A DNA stretch of 64,000 nucleotides from Anastrepha obliqua. Taxonomy: Eukaryota > Arthropoda > Insecta > Diptera > Tephritidae. The notes below the pieces were generated by a model, which was not told the DNA's origin, did not search any database, and saw only the letters and a list, made by a program, of their open reading frames with translations. The position numbers and the translations under genes were made by a program. The DNA lies in NCBI RefSeq assembly GCF_027943255.1, contig NC_072893.1, positions 25,256,001 to 25,320,000 on the forward strand. Reading direction: 5' to 3'. This document shows, one piece after another, positions 10,561 through 22,400 of this stretch. Numbering within the stretch: position 1 is the stretch's first letter; each line of letters opens with the position of its first letter.

Positions 10561-11815
10561 TAGCCGTCTGCGATTTCCCTGGGGCCCTCCTATGGAATGG
10601 ATGGTTCAATATGGAAAGAAATATGTAGCGCAGCCCCTGCGGCTCACAACGGGCTCATTTCGTGGCCTAAATGGCATCGCTGTCTCTATGTGCGATGCGG
10701 CTGCCAAATTTAACCTAACCGTGCTCTCTCATTTTCCCCTACTTTGCAAGTTTTTTGGGTACATGAAAACCAAAAGTTGATAATTTGTAACAGCTGTTAA
10801 AAATGATTTGCTTCATGAACATACTTAATGTAAGCTCACGTTCACCTCCCATTTGTTCATGCATAGCAGATGTGTATTTATTTTTCATAGATAAGTAAAT
10901 TTTTACATTTCGCCATGCGTCACCGACTCATTTGCATCTCCTAAGCGGTAAAAATAAATCAGTCTGACTAATTTGTGGATCCATTGGCTTCACAACTTCA
11001 CACCTTTTGCATTCATGCACCGGATTAAAACAATCAGAACCCATCGTATTTCAGAACCACAAACCATCGCATCTTCTTCGCAAGACAGATAAAGATGACA
11101 GTTATTTAGAGTGATTGGAAAATGTATCGTCGCCAGCAAAGCAAATATCTAATAAATATTTCTGTCCTATATTTTTCTTCTTAATTCATAATCTTATTAT
11201 ATTTTATCGTTAATTCTCTGCAAAATTATCATGTCTTATCATACAAATACATAGACAAGTATTTATTAGTATAGATAATGGCGAATGCTAAGTACAATAA
11301 TTAATTTGTAATTAATTTCTAAATAAAGAAATCAATAAATAAAATTTCACAGACATTAGCACAAACACAGTTTGTGACACACATACATACATACACACAA
11401 ATTGCAATCTTCGGGCCCATCAAGTCTGCGTACCAAACTATTGCGCTGAACACAATTAAGGCAGCAGCGACATAAAGTCAAGTGCCAAATAATTTGTGCC
11501 TATTGGGGTAATCAAAGCGAGCTCGTTGCTCACAGCGAGCGACATAAAAATGTTAACACCTAAAACATCATATTTTCTGACGTTTTTCTGTTGTTTTTGA
11601 AAAGTAAAAATTTTTTATGAGAAAATCGGAATAATCAGAACTAAAGACAAGTGTTAATGTATATGTTCACTATTGAGACATTTGTTTAAATTGTGTTCAT
11701 TCTAGAAAAATAAGCAACAGTATTTTTTAATTAAATTGTTTCTTATTATGCTTAGTCCTGCCATAAGTTCTGTTACAAATTAACTCCATTATTACATAGA
11801 TATGAAATTATAATA
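10561..11815. other. Unassigned AT-rich stretch
   Basis: More than 1.2 kb with no supported gene, inverted repeat or RNA. It holds short CATACA/ATACATAC runs near 11385-11400 only. Confidence 0.3.
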
Positions 11816-12726
11816 CAGTCTGTGTCAGAAGAAAAGAACCGGTTTTTTTCTTGTAACTTCAAGATATATTTCGTTCTGCTTTTTGCTGCATAATAGTCCC
11901 ACTCAAGGTCTACGGCGCCAGTGCTCTAACTGAGGTTAGTGCCGTTCGAAACTTTCCCGTAAACGCAACCAAACAAAAATGAGTGAGATGTACGCGAAGC
12001 GTTTGAAGCGGCATTTTTATGCACGCATTCGAAAGGGCCAAAATTATCTTACGCCGCGGCTGCAAAAGTGATTAAGAAATCAAAAAAGTTTGTTGTGATG
12101 TGGAATAAGCGGTATAAGGTATACAAAAATGTTGATGACTTTTTCGAGCGCGGCTTGAAGCGAGTGCCGACAAAAAAGCAGGATAAAGGGATCGCCCAAC
12201 TTTTTAAGTGGGACCCTTCTTTGTGACTACGCCAAGCACACACAATCATTGCTAAAACGGGAATAGATGTGAGTATCCACACCATCGAACGCCGACTGAA
12301 GGAGGCGAACATATACTGCCGACCCACATCATGAAAATCACTGCTCTCAGAAAAACTCATTGGGAGACAACAAAACAAGAAAATGGTGTCACAGTATTAG
12401 ACTGGCCTTTCCAGTCCCCAGACGCATTGAAAATGTGTAGGGAACTCTGAAAACGCATCTTGTCGGAAGGCCAGTCCATGATTTAAAGCAACTCGTGCAT
12501 CAAGTTCGCAAAATCTAGTCCTGTTTGTCGACGAGCTACGCAGAAAAGCTAGTTCCAGCATGAAGAAGATGCCGGGCTATACTCGACAACGAGGAAAACT
12601 TCACGGCTTATTGAGTAATTGCGACTCGTAGTTTTGTATAAACTTTCATGTACAATAATAAAATGTTGAATATTTATCTTTTATACTTCGTGAATAATCG
12701 CGGTTCCTTTTTTCTAACACAGACTG
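11816..12726 (+). mobile_element. Tc1-like transposon, decayed (911 bp)
   Basis: Inverted repeats start CAGTCTGTGT(C/T)AGAA and are flanked by TA (11814-11815 and 12727-12728). The plus strand begins ATGAGTGAGATGTACGCG at 11980. Scattered frames give KKSKKFVVMWNKRYKVYKNV, KRVPTKKQDKGIAQL, TGIDVSIHTIERRLKEANIY and, at 12385, NGVTVLDWPFQSPDA, the C-terminal Tc1 motif before the last catalytic acidic residue. The catalytic centre between about 12340 and 12380 is deleted and stops are present. It cannot move itself. Confidence 0.82.
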
Positions 12727-12799
12727 TACTTTTTTTTAATGAAGTTGGTTATATTTAATCATGTGAATATCGAAACAAAAAAAGTTTAAATTTTCATTC

Positions 12800-13390
12800 G
12801 AAATTGTCACCATTTGCTTTTACACAAGCCTTCAAACGATTGGGCCATTCAGCTCTTGCAGCACGCACGGTTTCTATGGCTGTTGACGTCGCTGCTCGAG
12901 CCAAAGATTGTTTGAAACTTGAAGTCTTTGAAAAGCCATTCTCTCCAATTCTGACCACTAACTGTAGTCCAATGGATTCAGATCTGGACCTCCAAACACG
13001 CAATCTTCTGCGGCTACGAACCCAGGAATTTTGATTTTTAGCCACCGCTGGGTAGTTTTTGCCTTATGGGCTGGAGCGGAATCTTGTTGGAAGATTCATT
13101 GAAGATATTACTGCTCAACTGCTTCACCACGCCTTCTAAGACATCCTCCTGGTACACTTTTGCCCCGGTCTTAAACCCTTTTTCGCAGAAAAGAAGAGAT
13201 GCAACGCCTTTAAAAAACACTCCCACCACGTTAAACCCTTGGAACAACATTTTTTGCGTCTTTAGAAGTTTTAGCATAGATTTTGTCATTTTGTTTATTA
13301 AAAACATCTTCAACAGTGAAAATTGTCACCGAAGAAGCTGCTTGCATCTGTCGAGTTTAATTTTCTTAAAGCACGTTATCAAAAGCTGAC
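12800..13390 (-). pseudogene. maT-like (DD37D) transposase C-terminal fragment
   Basis: On the minus strand, 13313-13038 reads FQGFNVVGVFFKGVASLLFC, EKGFKTGAKVYQEDVLEGVV, then IPLQPIRQKLP (a degraded QQDSAPAH block). 13045-12800 reads RSRRRLRVWRSRSESIGLQL (degraded SPDLNP..Y.LW) and TAIETVRAARAEWPNRLKAC, ending in DNFE. The VLEGVVK, ETVRAA.AEWP.RLKAC pattern is typical of maT/DD37D transposases. There are frameshifts and no inverted repeats were found. Confidence 0.65.
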
Positions 13391-13678
13391 CAGTTGAGCG
13401 ACGGAAGACTTTCACTTTCTCTAACTAGTCTTGACATGGAGCTGGTCTATATACTCACTTCCCTGGACATGATTTTCTACTTTTTGGTAATTTTTTACTT
13501 GAATCTTAGACGCATGGAATCGATTAAACTGTCGAAGCTGCTCCACTTTGTTCAACTCAGCAAACAAAGACGGACATTCTTTTCGAGATGGTCGTGCGCC
13601 CTTAAAAGACCAAATTTAAGTTTGGCTACGTTACAATGGTTGCTACCCTTTATAAGAATGTAGAAATACCCACTTATA

Positions 13679-14046
13679 AAGGGTTTTTCAATTGGCGCGG
13701 GTCGATTTTGGCACCCTGTGGCAGCCATTTTGTTTTGGTGACATCTGTCAAATCTTTTGTTTATTATTCAGTGGTTTATGCCAAATCAGCATGGCAAGTT
13801 ACACGATTGAACAGCACGTTCAAATGATACAACTTTATTATCAAAATGAGTGTTCATTAACGCAAACGTTGCGCGCATCGCGCCCATTTTTCGGTAGACG
13901 TGGTGGCCCTTCCAATTTCTTATGGCCCATATTGAACCATATGGACCTAGACGACATGTGGTTCCAGCAGGACGGCGCTACGTGCCACACAGCAAACGCC
14001 ATTTTATTCCATTTCAACATCTACCCGCCCTTATTGAAAAATCCTT
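13679..14046 (+). mobile_element. Rosa-like deletion-derivative MITE (copy 1)
   Basis: A 368-bp element with ends AAGGGTTTTTCAATTGGCGC and, inverted, AAGGATTTTTCAATAAGGGC, with TA at the left (13677-13678). Inside is the start of a DD41D transposase (ASYTIEQHVQMIQLYYQNEC, LTQTLRASRPFFG) fused directly to its catalytic core (NFLWPILNHMDLDDMWFQQD, GATCHTA) and then to the right end. A second copy in reverse orientation at 35726-36087 has the same fusion points. Confidence 0.82.
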
Positions 14047-14099
14047 TTGGAGCGCCATTGTGACACCACTTTTTTAGGCTAAAATCTTCTCCTTTAATT

Positions 14100-14700
14100 C
14101 TAGATATGGTGAAACCACTTCGTCCCTCTTACAAACGACGAAATTATGTAGATGCTTGCAGATGCCAAGTCTGCCAGACATCCAAAGAAGTAGGAGTTTA
14201 GACAGCAACTTTGAGTTCTGGCAACAAGAGCAGGACAGTGCCAGAGAAAGTGTTTTATAATCTCCACTTCCTCCTCGTTGCTGTAGCTGTGACAGAACCC
14301 GTTGGACAGAAATCCCATTTGTTTCTCTGATGTTCTTATTAGGCAGTGCTCGATGATGATGGCAACCCCTAACCTAAGGGAAGGTCGGTCTAGATTGTTG
14401 ACGGTCGTAGTTCTGTATTCATTTATTTTAGGCCAGACCTGTTTAGCTACCTCAAAATTAGGCTCCGCGGAACTCTGGCTCTAATTGAATCAAAACTTAG
14501 CCTTTTCCTCTGAAACCAATGCATTTCAAAACTAATTTCGTTAAATCCTTAATGCTCATGGAACTGTTAATGCCGATTTCCTTAAAGAAGTATATTAAAG
14601 AAGTGCCTTTGAACGCTTCGACTGCACAGTACCAGACACTAGTCGAGAAAAGGGTTTGTATAGTCTCATGCGCCTTCACAACTTGGCTATAGGAGTCGTT
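14100..14700 (-). pseudogene. LINE C-terminal fragment (LOA/I-like), poorly preserved
   Basis: Minus-strand 14318-14100 reads GFCHSYSNEEEVEIIKHFLW, then HCPALVARTQSCCLNSYFF, matching the CxxC..EE.E...H.L..CPAL..R motif of LINE C-termini. The higher part (14400-14700) is the expected position of the RNase H domain but only weak resemblance is seen. No intact frame. Confidence 0.55.
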
Positions 14701-14894
14701 TCAGAAAAGGCCCAATCTAGCAGTCTAGTAAGGACCGCAATTATTAGACTAATATCTTGGCTACTGAGAGTAAGTAGAGACCTCGTGCATTGAGCACTTA
14801 TTGCCTATCAAAGTTTCGGAGGCACAGGTGAGTTCTAAACACTACCTTTTCATCGTAATTTGTTCGCAGTTTGCAGACCTGCAAGGGAATGCCT

Positions 14895-15465
14895 GCCTCT
14901 CTCTCTTGGCAATAAGTGCTACTTTGGACAAAGTAGGCAATTGAGTAGTGAAGTCCTCTCCCGACGAACAAAACTAACAGTTTATAAGGCTCTCATCACC
15001 CCCATTCCATCGTATGGCGCAGAAGCTTGAACGATGACAACATCCGATGAGGCGTCCCTTGGAGTGCTTGAGAGAAAGATTCTGCGGAAGATTTTTGGAC
15101 CTTTGCATGTTGGTGAAGGCGAGTATCGCAGATGATGGAACAATGAATTGTATGAGGTTTACGACGACATAGACATGGTGCAACGAATAAAGATCTTGCG
15201 GCTACGTTGGCCAGGTCAAGTCATCCGAATGGCTACAAACGCGCCCACTTTGAAAGTATTCGATGCGGTACCAGCTGGTAGTAGCAGAGATAGAAGAAGG
15301 CTTCCTCTGCGTTGGAAAGAACTAGTTGAGATGCACTAGGCTTCACTTGGTGTTTCCAACTGGCGTTGGCTTGCACGAAAAAGAAACGATTAACGCGCTT
15401 TTGTTAAACTTGGCCGAAATCGCGTAAGCGATTATCGCGCCAATCAAGACGAAAAAAAAGAGAAT
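14895..15465 (+). pseudogene. RTE-like LINE, 5'-truncated, with stops
   Basis: This is the same family as 53138-55624 and aligns to its last 570 bp: SLANKCYFG..RQLSS at 14905, LSRRTKLTVYKALITPIPSY, then GVLERKILRKIFGPLHVGEG, DDIDMVQRIKILRLRWPGQV and GVSNWRWLARKRND. Several codons are mutated to stops (for example W to stop in the AW.TMTTSDE block at 15029). It ends with the family 3' motif CGATTATCGCGCCAATCAAG near 15434-15453 and a degenerate A/G tail. Confidence 0.85.
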
Positions 15466-15552
15466 ATCTGTTGTATCCCTGATATTAGTAACATGTAGGC
15501 TGGTTTCACGACGAGCTAACTTCTCAGCCTTGCAGTTATCATCTGAGTCACA

Positions 15553-15665
15553 GTTGTTGTTTTTGTTGTAGCGCATAAACATTCCCCATACTTACAATAG
15601 GGGAATGCTGCTGGAGTGACAGTTCTTGGCCGGATATAAATCCAGGTCGTTTCGGTATCTGAGTC
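15553..15665 (+). repeat. (GTT)n-ended interspersed repeat, copy
   Basis: It starts with GTTGTTGTTTTTGTTGTAGC, then GCATAAACATTCCCCATAC, GGGGAATGCTGCTGGAGTGA and CCGGATATAAATCCAGGTCG. Copies of the same block occur at 46497-46670 and 63265-63378 (reverse) and 57084-57215 (same orientation). The block contains an internal hairpin pairing CATTCCCC with GGGGAATG. Confidence 0.7.
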
Positions 15666-16453
15666 ACAGTCATCTCGTTTGGAGATCGGTGACATTTCTC
15701 AGCTACATTTGGGATTAACCAAGGCAGTAAAATTTATTAGAAAATATACAACGGCGTTTTTTACAGCATTTATGTAAAAAAATCAACCACTGACTCACCC
15801 TAACTGAACTATCATAACAAACAAACGGCTCCATATCTCTTCAGATTTTGTTTGGCGTGAGTGAGTGGATGAGATAAACACTTTAATTTGCCTTTATTTA
15901 CACCTTTTATTATCACTTACGGTGGTAACGCTTTTTGTCATGGTAGATTTGTTAATTCATGATGTCAAACTGTCGCTCGGTTGTTAGCGGCGAGATTAGA
16001 ACCGCTGGCGTAAGCTTTGAAATGAATAGGCAGAGTGTAGCCAATTAACGGCACTCTCTTGAAACTCTTTTCCTGTTCATTTCATTGATGTTTACAAATT
16101 ATTATATCGATTATCGTTGACACTCTCCGACGGCCGTTATGGTGTTGGCGGTTGTCGCGGTGGGGAGCTGCCGGTACGTTCTCAGGCCGCAATTGATAAG
16201 ATACCTTAGAGATAAAGAATATTAAAAAGTAGCAAATGTATGATTGCGTTGCTTTCAACTGAAATTTCAAGCAGAAAATTTAATCGAAACGACAATTTAA
16301 AATTCACTTTGCCAACAGAGCAGTAAACGTACGGTATTTATATTCACTTAATTCGTAATTACCGTAAATCAAATCAAATTGAGAAACAAAAATAATTAAA
16401 GACCATACAACTAAATTTACAATTGTATATAATTCCAAAATCTGAGCCAAAAA
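15666..16453 (+). promoter_or_regulatory. Upstream region and 5' UTR of the SIAH-like gene
   Basis: This 790-bp stretch has no coding pattern. The 16260-16453 part is AT-rich and leads straight into the ATG at 16454, whose context AAAAAATG fits fly start sites. No clear TATA box or initiator could be fixed. The 5' UTR may contain introns that I cannot see. Confidence 0.35.
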
Positions 16454-19400
16454 ATGAACGTAATACACGAAGTGCCGATCGGCGATCTGAACGGCAATGA
16501 AGCCAAAGCAATTACGACTGTAGCGGTAGTGTCTACCTCCAGCCTCACTAATGCCAAGAGTACTACTTCCAGCACTAGCAACAGCACCAAAGTCACCATC
16601 AACTCCAGCACCAGTGACATCGACGTTCCGCCGACTGAGAAGGAAGAGCAGGCAGAGGACATCACAGCAACCAAAAACGGTAACGATAAGAAGTCAACGG
16701 ACAGCAACGACCAGAGCGCTGGTGATGGTCCACAAGCTAGCAGCAGCAGCAAGAGTGAGTCCACAATAACAACAACAACAACAGCCGCAACAGCCAGCAA
16801 CACCATCAATGCCAACTCCAACAATTTACGCAAGGATCTCAATGAAGATCTGAAAATACTTGGCCATTTAAAGAGCATCGAGAAGATCAATGAGAAGCGA
16901 CGTCTCTTTCTCAACAACACAATTAGCGAGTATACGATCGATGAGAAGACCGAAAGTGAGATCAAAACGCAATCGATTAATGGCGCCGAAACTGTCCTCA
17001 ATGAAATACGTACACATACACGCGAGGAACAGGCGCACGTGGGCGGTGCGAAGTTGGGTAGCTCCAGCGCAACCGATATCAATGGCCTTGAAAAGACGAC
17101 ATCGGAAAAATTCTCCACTACTAAATATGCAACGCTACCGCGTAAGACGAGCTCACCGCCACCCAAACCGCCTATGTTGAGTCGTACGCGTAGCATTGGT
17201 ATTGGCGATCAGAAATCTTACTCTGCCACATCGGTGCCTTCTACGCCAACGGCGACAGCAGCAGCAGCGACAGCGGCGAAATCACCAATCGCAAGCGTTC
17301 CGCCGTCGCCGATTGCACCAATCGCTGTACCCACTCCCACAACTACACCAACACCAACATCACCAACTTTAGCCAATTCTAGTGGTGCGAGTAGCACTGC
17401 ATCAGGCCTAGCAACACCGAAGACCACTTTGGCACCTACTTTAATTACCAGCTCTATGCTGCCACAACCAATCAAAGTGGCGACTGTACAGCTAAGGGAA
17501 GAAACTGCGCCGACATTGCGTCGGATGGTGGAACGACCTGTCTCCTTATCGCCGGAAGCGCCCAAACAGATATCCGTCAATCACTATGAACGTCTGATCG
17601 AGGAACTCAAATGCCCCGGTTGTGCATACCCGATGAAAACACCGATTTTGCTATGCAAGACTGGGCACAGTATTTGTCAGCAGTGCACAAGGGTGCTCTT
17701 ACTCTGCCCGCTGTGTAAGGTAGGTACCAGATGTGAATCAAATTATATAAAGTAGAATAAGAATAATTTTGTGTCTTGCGCTTAAAAAATCTTTTGTATC
17801 CATAGAGTAGAGTAGTACTCGTATACGATTTTTCAAACTTTGCGCTCAATAGTCTAGAATTTGATTTGGTATGTTTTTGTGTTTTTAAATTTACAACAAC
17901 AATTTGCTTAGACTAAAAACAATGCACTATGGAACTCGCATCCAAAACGGCTACTGTTTCTAACCAATATTTTCAAGGTTTATTTTATTATCTGCTTATT
18001 TGCTTTTGACAGCAACAAATTTGCTTTCCAATTTGCATTTGATGTGAAGTGATTTTAGTGAGTGCAGCTATCGAATTTTATTAGACGTCATTACTTTTTA
18101 TATTTATTATATTATGATAGTTCTGTTCGATAACGAAATTAGCCATCGCCAGCCATCAAACCAAATCAAGAGCATAAGTCAAAATTCTCTTCCAAAGAGT
18201 GGGGAAAGCAAAAATTTGCCATTAGTTGCGAAAACCGGTAAAAGAAGGCATAAAAGCTGAGTTTGTTTAAAAATTTGTGGGTTGTCTAAAAAAATTACCA
18301 CAAATATAAAGGGTTTTCGAATAAGAGGTGTTATTTTGCAAAGTGGCCGCCCTATGTCCTCGATAGCCTCACGAATTCTATCTTTGAGGTCCGGAATCAA
18401 CCCTGGGCTGTTGGCATAGACCTTCTCTTTCACGTAGCCCGAAAGAAAGAAATCAAAAGGTGTTAAATCACAAGATCTCGGTGGCCAATTGTGATCACCT
18501 CTTCGAGAGATAACTCGGTCCGGAAACTTTTCCCGTAAAATATCAATGGTTTCGTTGCTTGTGTGGCATGTAGCGCCGTCTTGTTGAAAATAAACGTTGT
18601 CCAGATTAATACCATCCAATTCCGGCCATAAAAAATTGTTAATCATCTCTCGATAGCGATGGATAACACCTGTTATTGGAAAACCGTTTACTTTAAAAAT
18701 TCAAAAATTTTTTTTTTTGTTAAATTTCCAATTTTAGCACATCTGACTATAAACTGGCGTAAGGCCAAAAGTGCACAAAAGACCGAATTTCACAAAAAAT
18801 TAGTTTGTCTGTTTGCAAATTTGTCTTTGTTCTCTCAATTTTTGAGTAACGAATGCTTTTTTGGCATTAATGAACGCCTACTTATATAAATTAGGAATAA
18901 CTATTAAAAATTTGTTGTGTTATCGAGCACGAACAAGCAGACAGGTCTGCAGAGGTACCTCTCAGGGAGGTGTCCCCTCCCGCCTTCTCTAGATTTGGGT
19001 AGTGAACTCTTTTTTGTTGCTGACCCTTAGAGAGAGAGAGAGAGAGAGGTTTACTACTTCACTGCTTACGCTGATTTGTCAATCACGGTTTCAGGGGTCA
19101 CATACGTCCAGCAGCGTCAAAAATGCGCTAAAAGAAAACTGTTTTCAGATAGAAATAAATATAAAAAAATTTTATGCATTGTTTATTAGTACTTAAACTT
19201 TACAAAAAAAATATTTTAATTTTTCTTCACTTTATAAAAAAATTTATTTTCGTTTTTAAATTTAAATTTATTTAATTTTTCTTTACTTTATAAAAAATTT
19301 ATTTTAATTTTTCTTTACTTTAAAAAATAATTATTTTAATTTTTCTTTACTATATAAAAAAATTATTTTAATTTTTCTTTACTTTATAAAAAAATGACTT

Positions 19401-22400
19401 TTAATTTTTCTTTGCTATATAAAAAAAAAATATTTTAATTTTTCTTCACTTTATAAAACATTTATTTTAATTATTTTTTACAAAAATTAGTACATAAAAA
19501 TTCACGTGACCGAAAGTACAATGAAAAAAAGTGCGTGTAGCGTAGTACACATAACAGAAGTGAAACTTTCAAGGCAGACCAAGAAAGAGGGAGAGACCGA
19601 GAGAGAATGAGAGAGAGAGAGAGAGAAAGAATATATATTTAAATAAATTCACAACATTTGCAGAGAATACAAATAGACAAAATTTACAAAACACGGAGAA
19701 GCGTCGACCGCCAAAAAGTAGGCAGTGTTATTTCTCTCTAGAAATTAGCAACCATGAGGAAAAACTCATGAAAAATAGCCTAAAGTGTATCTAAGATTAA
19801 TATAAGGTATACCTCTCTTGTTTTCCTCTACGTTATATCTTTTTCCTCTCTCGCGGAACGAAAATGCCCAAAACGTTGCATGGCCTTGAAATTTTACTCT
19901 CCATTCTCGCTCATTTATCGACGCCTAAGAAGCTTCACTTCAAAAAGTTGCTTCGCGGTCTGCATCGTTTCTCCTTGAAATGTTGAATTTCGAAATATTT
20001 TGCAATTTACGAGAATTTAAAAAAAGTATGCGCCTTGCGTCATAAATGTAACCCTTTAATTATATATATATAATTGGCGCGTACACCCTTTTAGGGTGTT
20101 TGGCCGCGCTCCTCCTCCTATTTGTGGTGTGCGTCTTGATGTTGTTCCACAAATGGAGGGACCTACAGTTTTAAGCCGACTCCGAACGGCAGATATTTTT
20201 ATGAGTAACTTTTTCATGGCAGAAATACACTCGGAGGTTTGCCATTGCCTACCGAGGGGCGATAGCTATTAGAAAAAATGTTTTCTTAATTTTTGATCTT
20301 TCACCGAGATTCGAACCGACGTTTTCACCAACCCATTCGGCCACGGCAGCCGCACTTAATTAATTAATAAATTAATTATGTTTATACAATTTTTTAATAA
20401 AAATATCAAAAATCCGGCTCGACAGACTATAAAGAAAACACTTTTAAACATTAAAAAAAACCGCATCAAAATATATAAAAAACTGTATGAGTTATGATGC
20501 AGACCACGACGGAAAAAGTAGTTTCAAGAAAAAGAAAACAAAAACGCGGTCGGAATCAAATGGGGATTGACACCTCGTATTACACTTTGACTTCTTCTGC
20601 TTTAGACTTCCGTAGTTTGGCCTATTTTGTTATATGGAGTACTTGTATGAATGGATCTGCTGAACAAGGTCCAAAGAATTGCGTTTTTATGCATCACCGA
20701 AGCTTTAAAGACCACCCCAAATAAAGCGCTCGAGGTGGTAATCAACTTGCCTACTCTAAATCTGGTAGGAAAACACGTGGCCGCCGCTTCAGCGCATAGA
20801 CTTATTAGACTTAGATATTATGGCGCTATGGAAGACCCGCCGACTCGGCCACGCTTCTATACTACATACTATGAGTAGTTATCGAGTAGTACAAATCAAC
20901 TAGTCTTTCTCTAAACCCACCTTCGATTGGCTCTTCAAGACTAACATACCGTCAAGAAGAGAATTTCAAAGACCATGGAGAAGAGGGGAAATAAAATTTT
21001 TACACGAATGGATCCAAGCTAGAAAATAAAACAGGCTATGGAGTTTTTTTCAAAAGAATTAGCATTAGAATTAAATGTCCGATTTCCGGACTAGCGTCTA
21101 CGAGGCAGAAGTCTTAGCCATAAAGGAGGTAACTAAAACATACGTCGTAGCAAAAGCCACGATAAATATCTTCTCGGACAACCAGGCGGCTATCAAATCA
21201 ATGGAGGCAGTTATACTAAGATGAAAGGCTGCTCAGGAATGTCTGGCAGCTCTAATGATATTAGCACACCGTCTTCTAGTTCAGCCGAGAATCTGCGTTC
21301 CGAGACATAGAAATATTGAAGGAAATTGCAAGGCCCATGAGCCAGCCAGAAAAGGGTACTAATCTTCCACTGCTTAAAAACAGAGGAAATACTGGAATTC
21401 CTATGGCAACTTGCAAATGAAGCATACAAAAATAATATTCTTCAGGAGGGCAATAGGTCATGCAGAGAAAAAAATACTTGTGTTACGACCGGTCTAATTT
21501 GACCACAAATATGTAGATAAGAAAAGGTGAGGAAAATTGCTCAACTCTCAAGAGAGAGTATTTCGATGGTCATAGCTTGGGCACAAAGGACCATGAGGTC
21601 AAAGTGAAAACCTCGTGAAGAATCTATCGAAAGTTGTGGACCACAACGGACCTAATCTAATCGATGTCATGTCAAATAGCTAATCGATTACAGTGTTGCT
21701 TATAGTTCGGTTCGATCAGTTGGTTATGGCAGCTCTAATTTAAACTTTATGCTCATATTCCAACTTAAAATTTTTAAGTTAAGCAGCATTTTCTCAATTA
21801 ATTATACATTTACAGTTGTTTGTCTTGCAATTTCCTAAAAAAAATTGTGCATGAAACACCAAATGCCCGGAAAGGTTATTTTTTAATAGCCACCGGCCAT
21901 CAGCAGGTAATGACCAACCTCCGAGTGTATTTCTGTCATGAAAAAGCTCCTCATAAAACATCATCTGCCGTTCGAAGATGGCATAAGACTATAGGTGGAA
22001 CAACATTAGGTTGCATGCCACAAATTGGAGAAAGTTGGAGACGGAAAATGTTACACGTTGACCCTAATCTTAAAAGCACATTCAGAAAAAAGTTCCTATT
22101 TAGCGATTACATGCCAAGTGATTGAAGTATTTTGGAGATGGTCTTAAGTTTTTCTTAAAATTGATTTATTTGTAGGCGACGTTGTTGTTGGGACGAGTTT
22201 TTTGCATACTTTTATATAAAGCGTCGGTTTTAGTTGAAAATACCGCCCGCACTAACTAACCAACCAACTACCCAGCCAATCGACCTTGCACCTTCTCGTT
22301 CTAAGTAGGCAAATTTCCGTTATTAATTTCTTTGTAATCTTATCTTAGCACACAAAAATGCGTCAAATTATGTGACTATGTAAATTTTTTTTAATTTTTG

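Noticed and set aside
16417..17196. 259-codon frame on the minus strand and 120-codon frame at 17218-17580
   Set aside because: Both are shadows of exon 1 of the SIAH-like gene; their hydrophobic composition is the complement of Ser/Thr/Ala codons.
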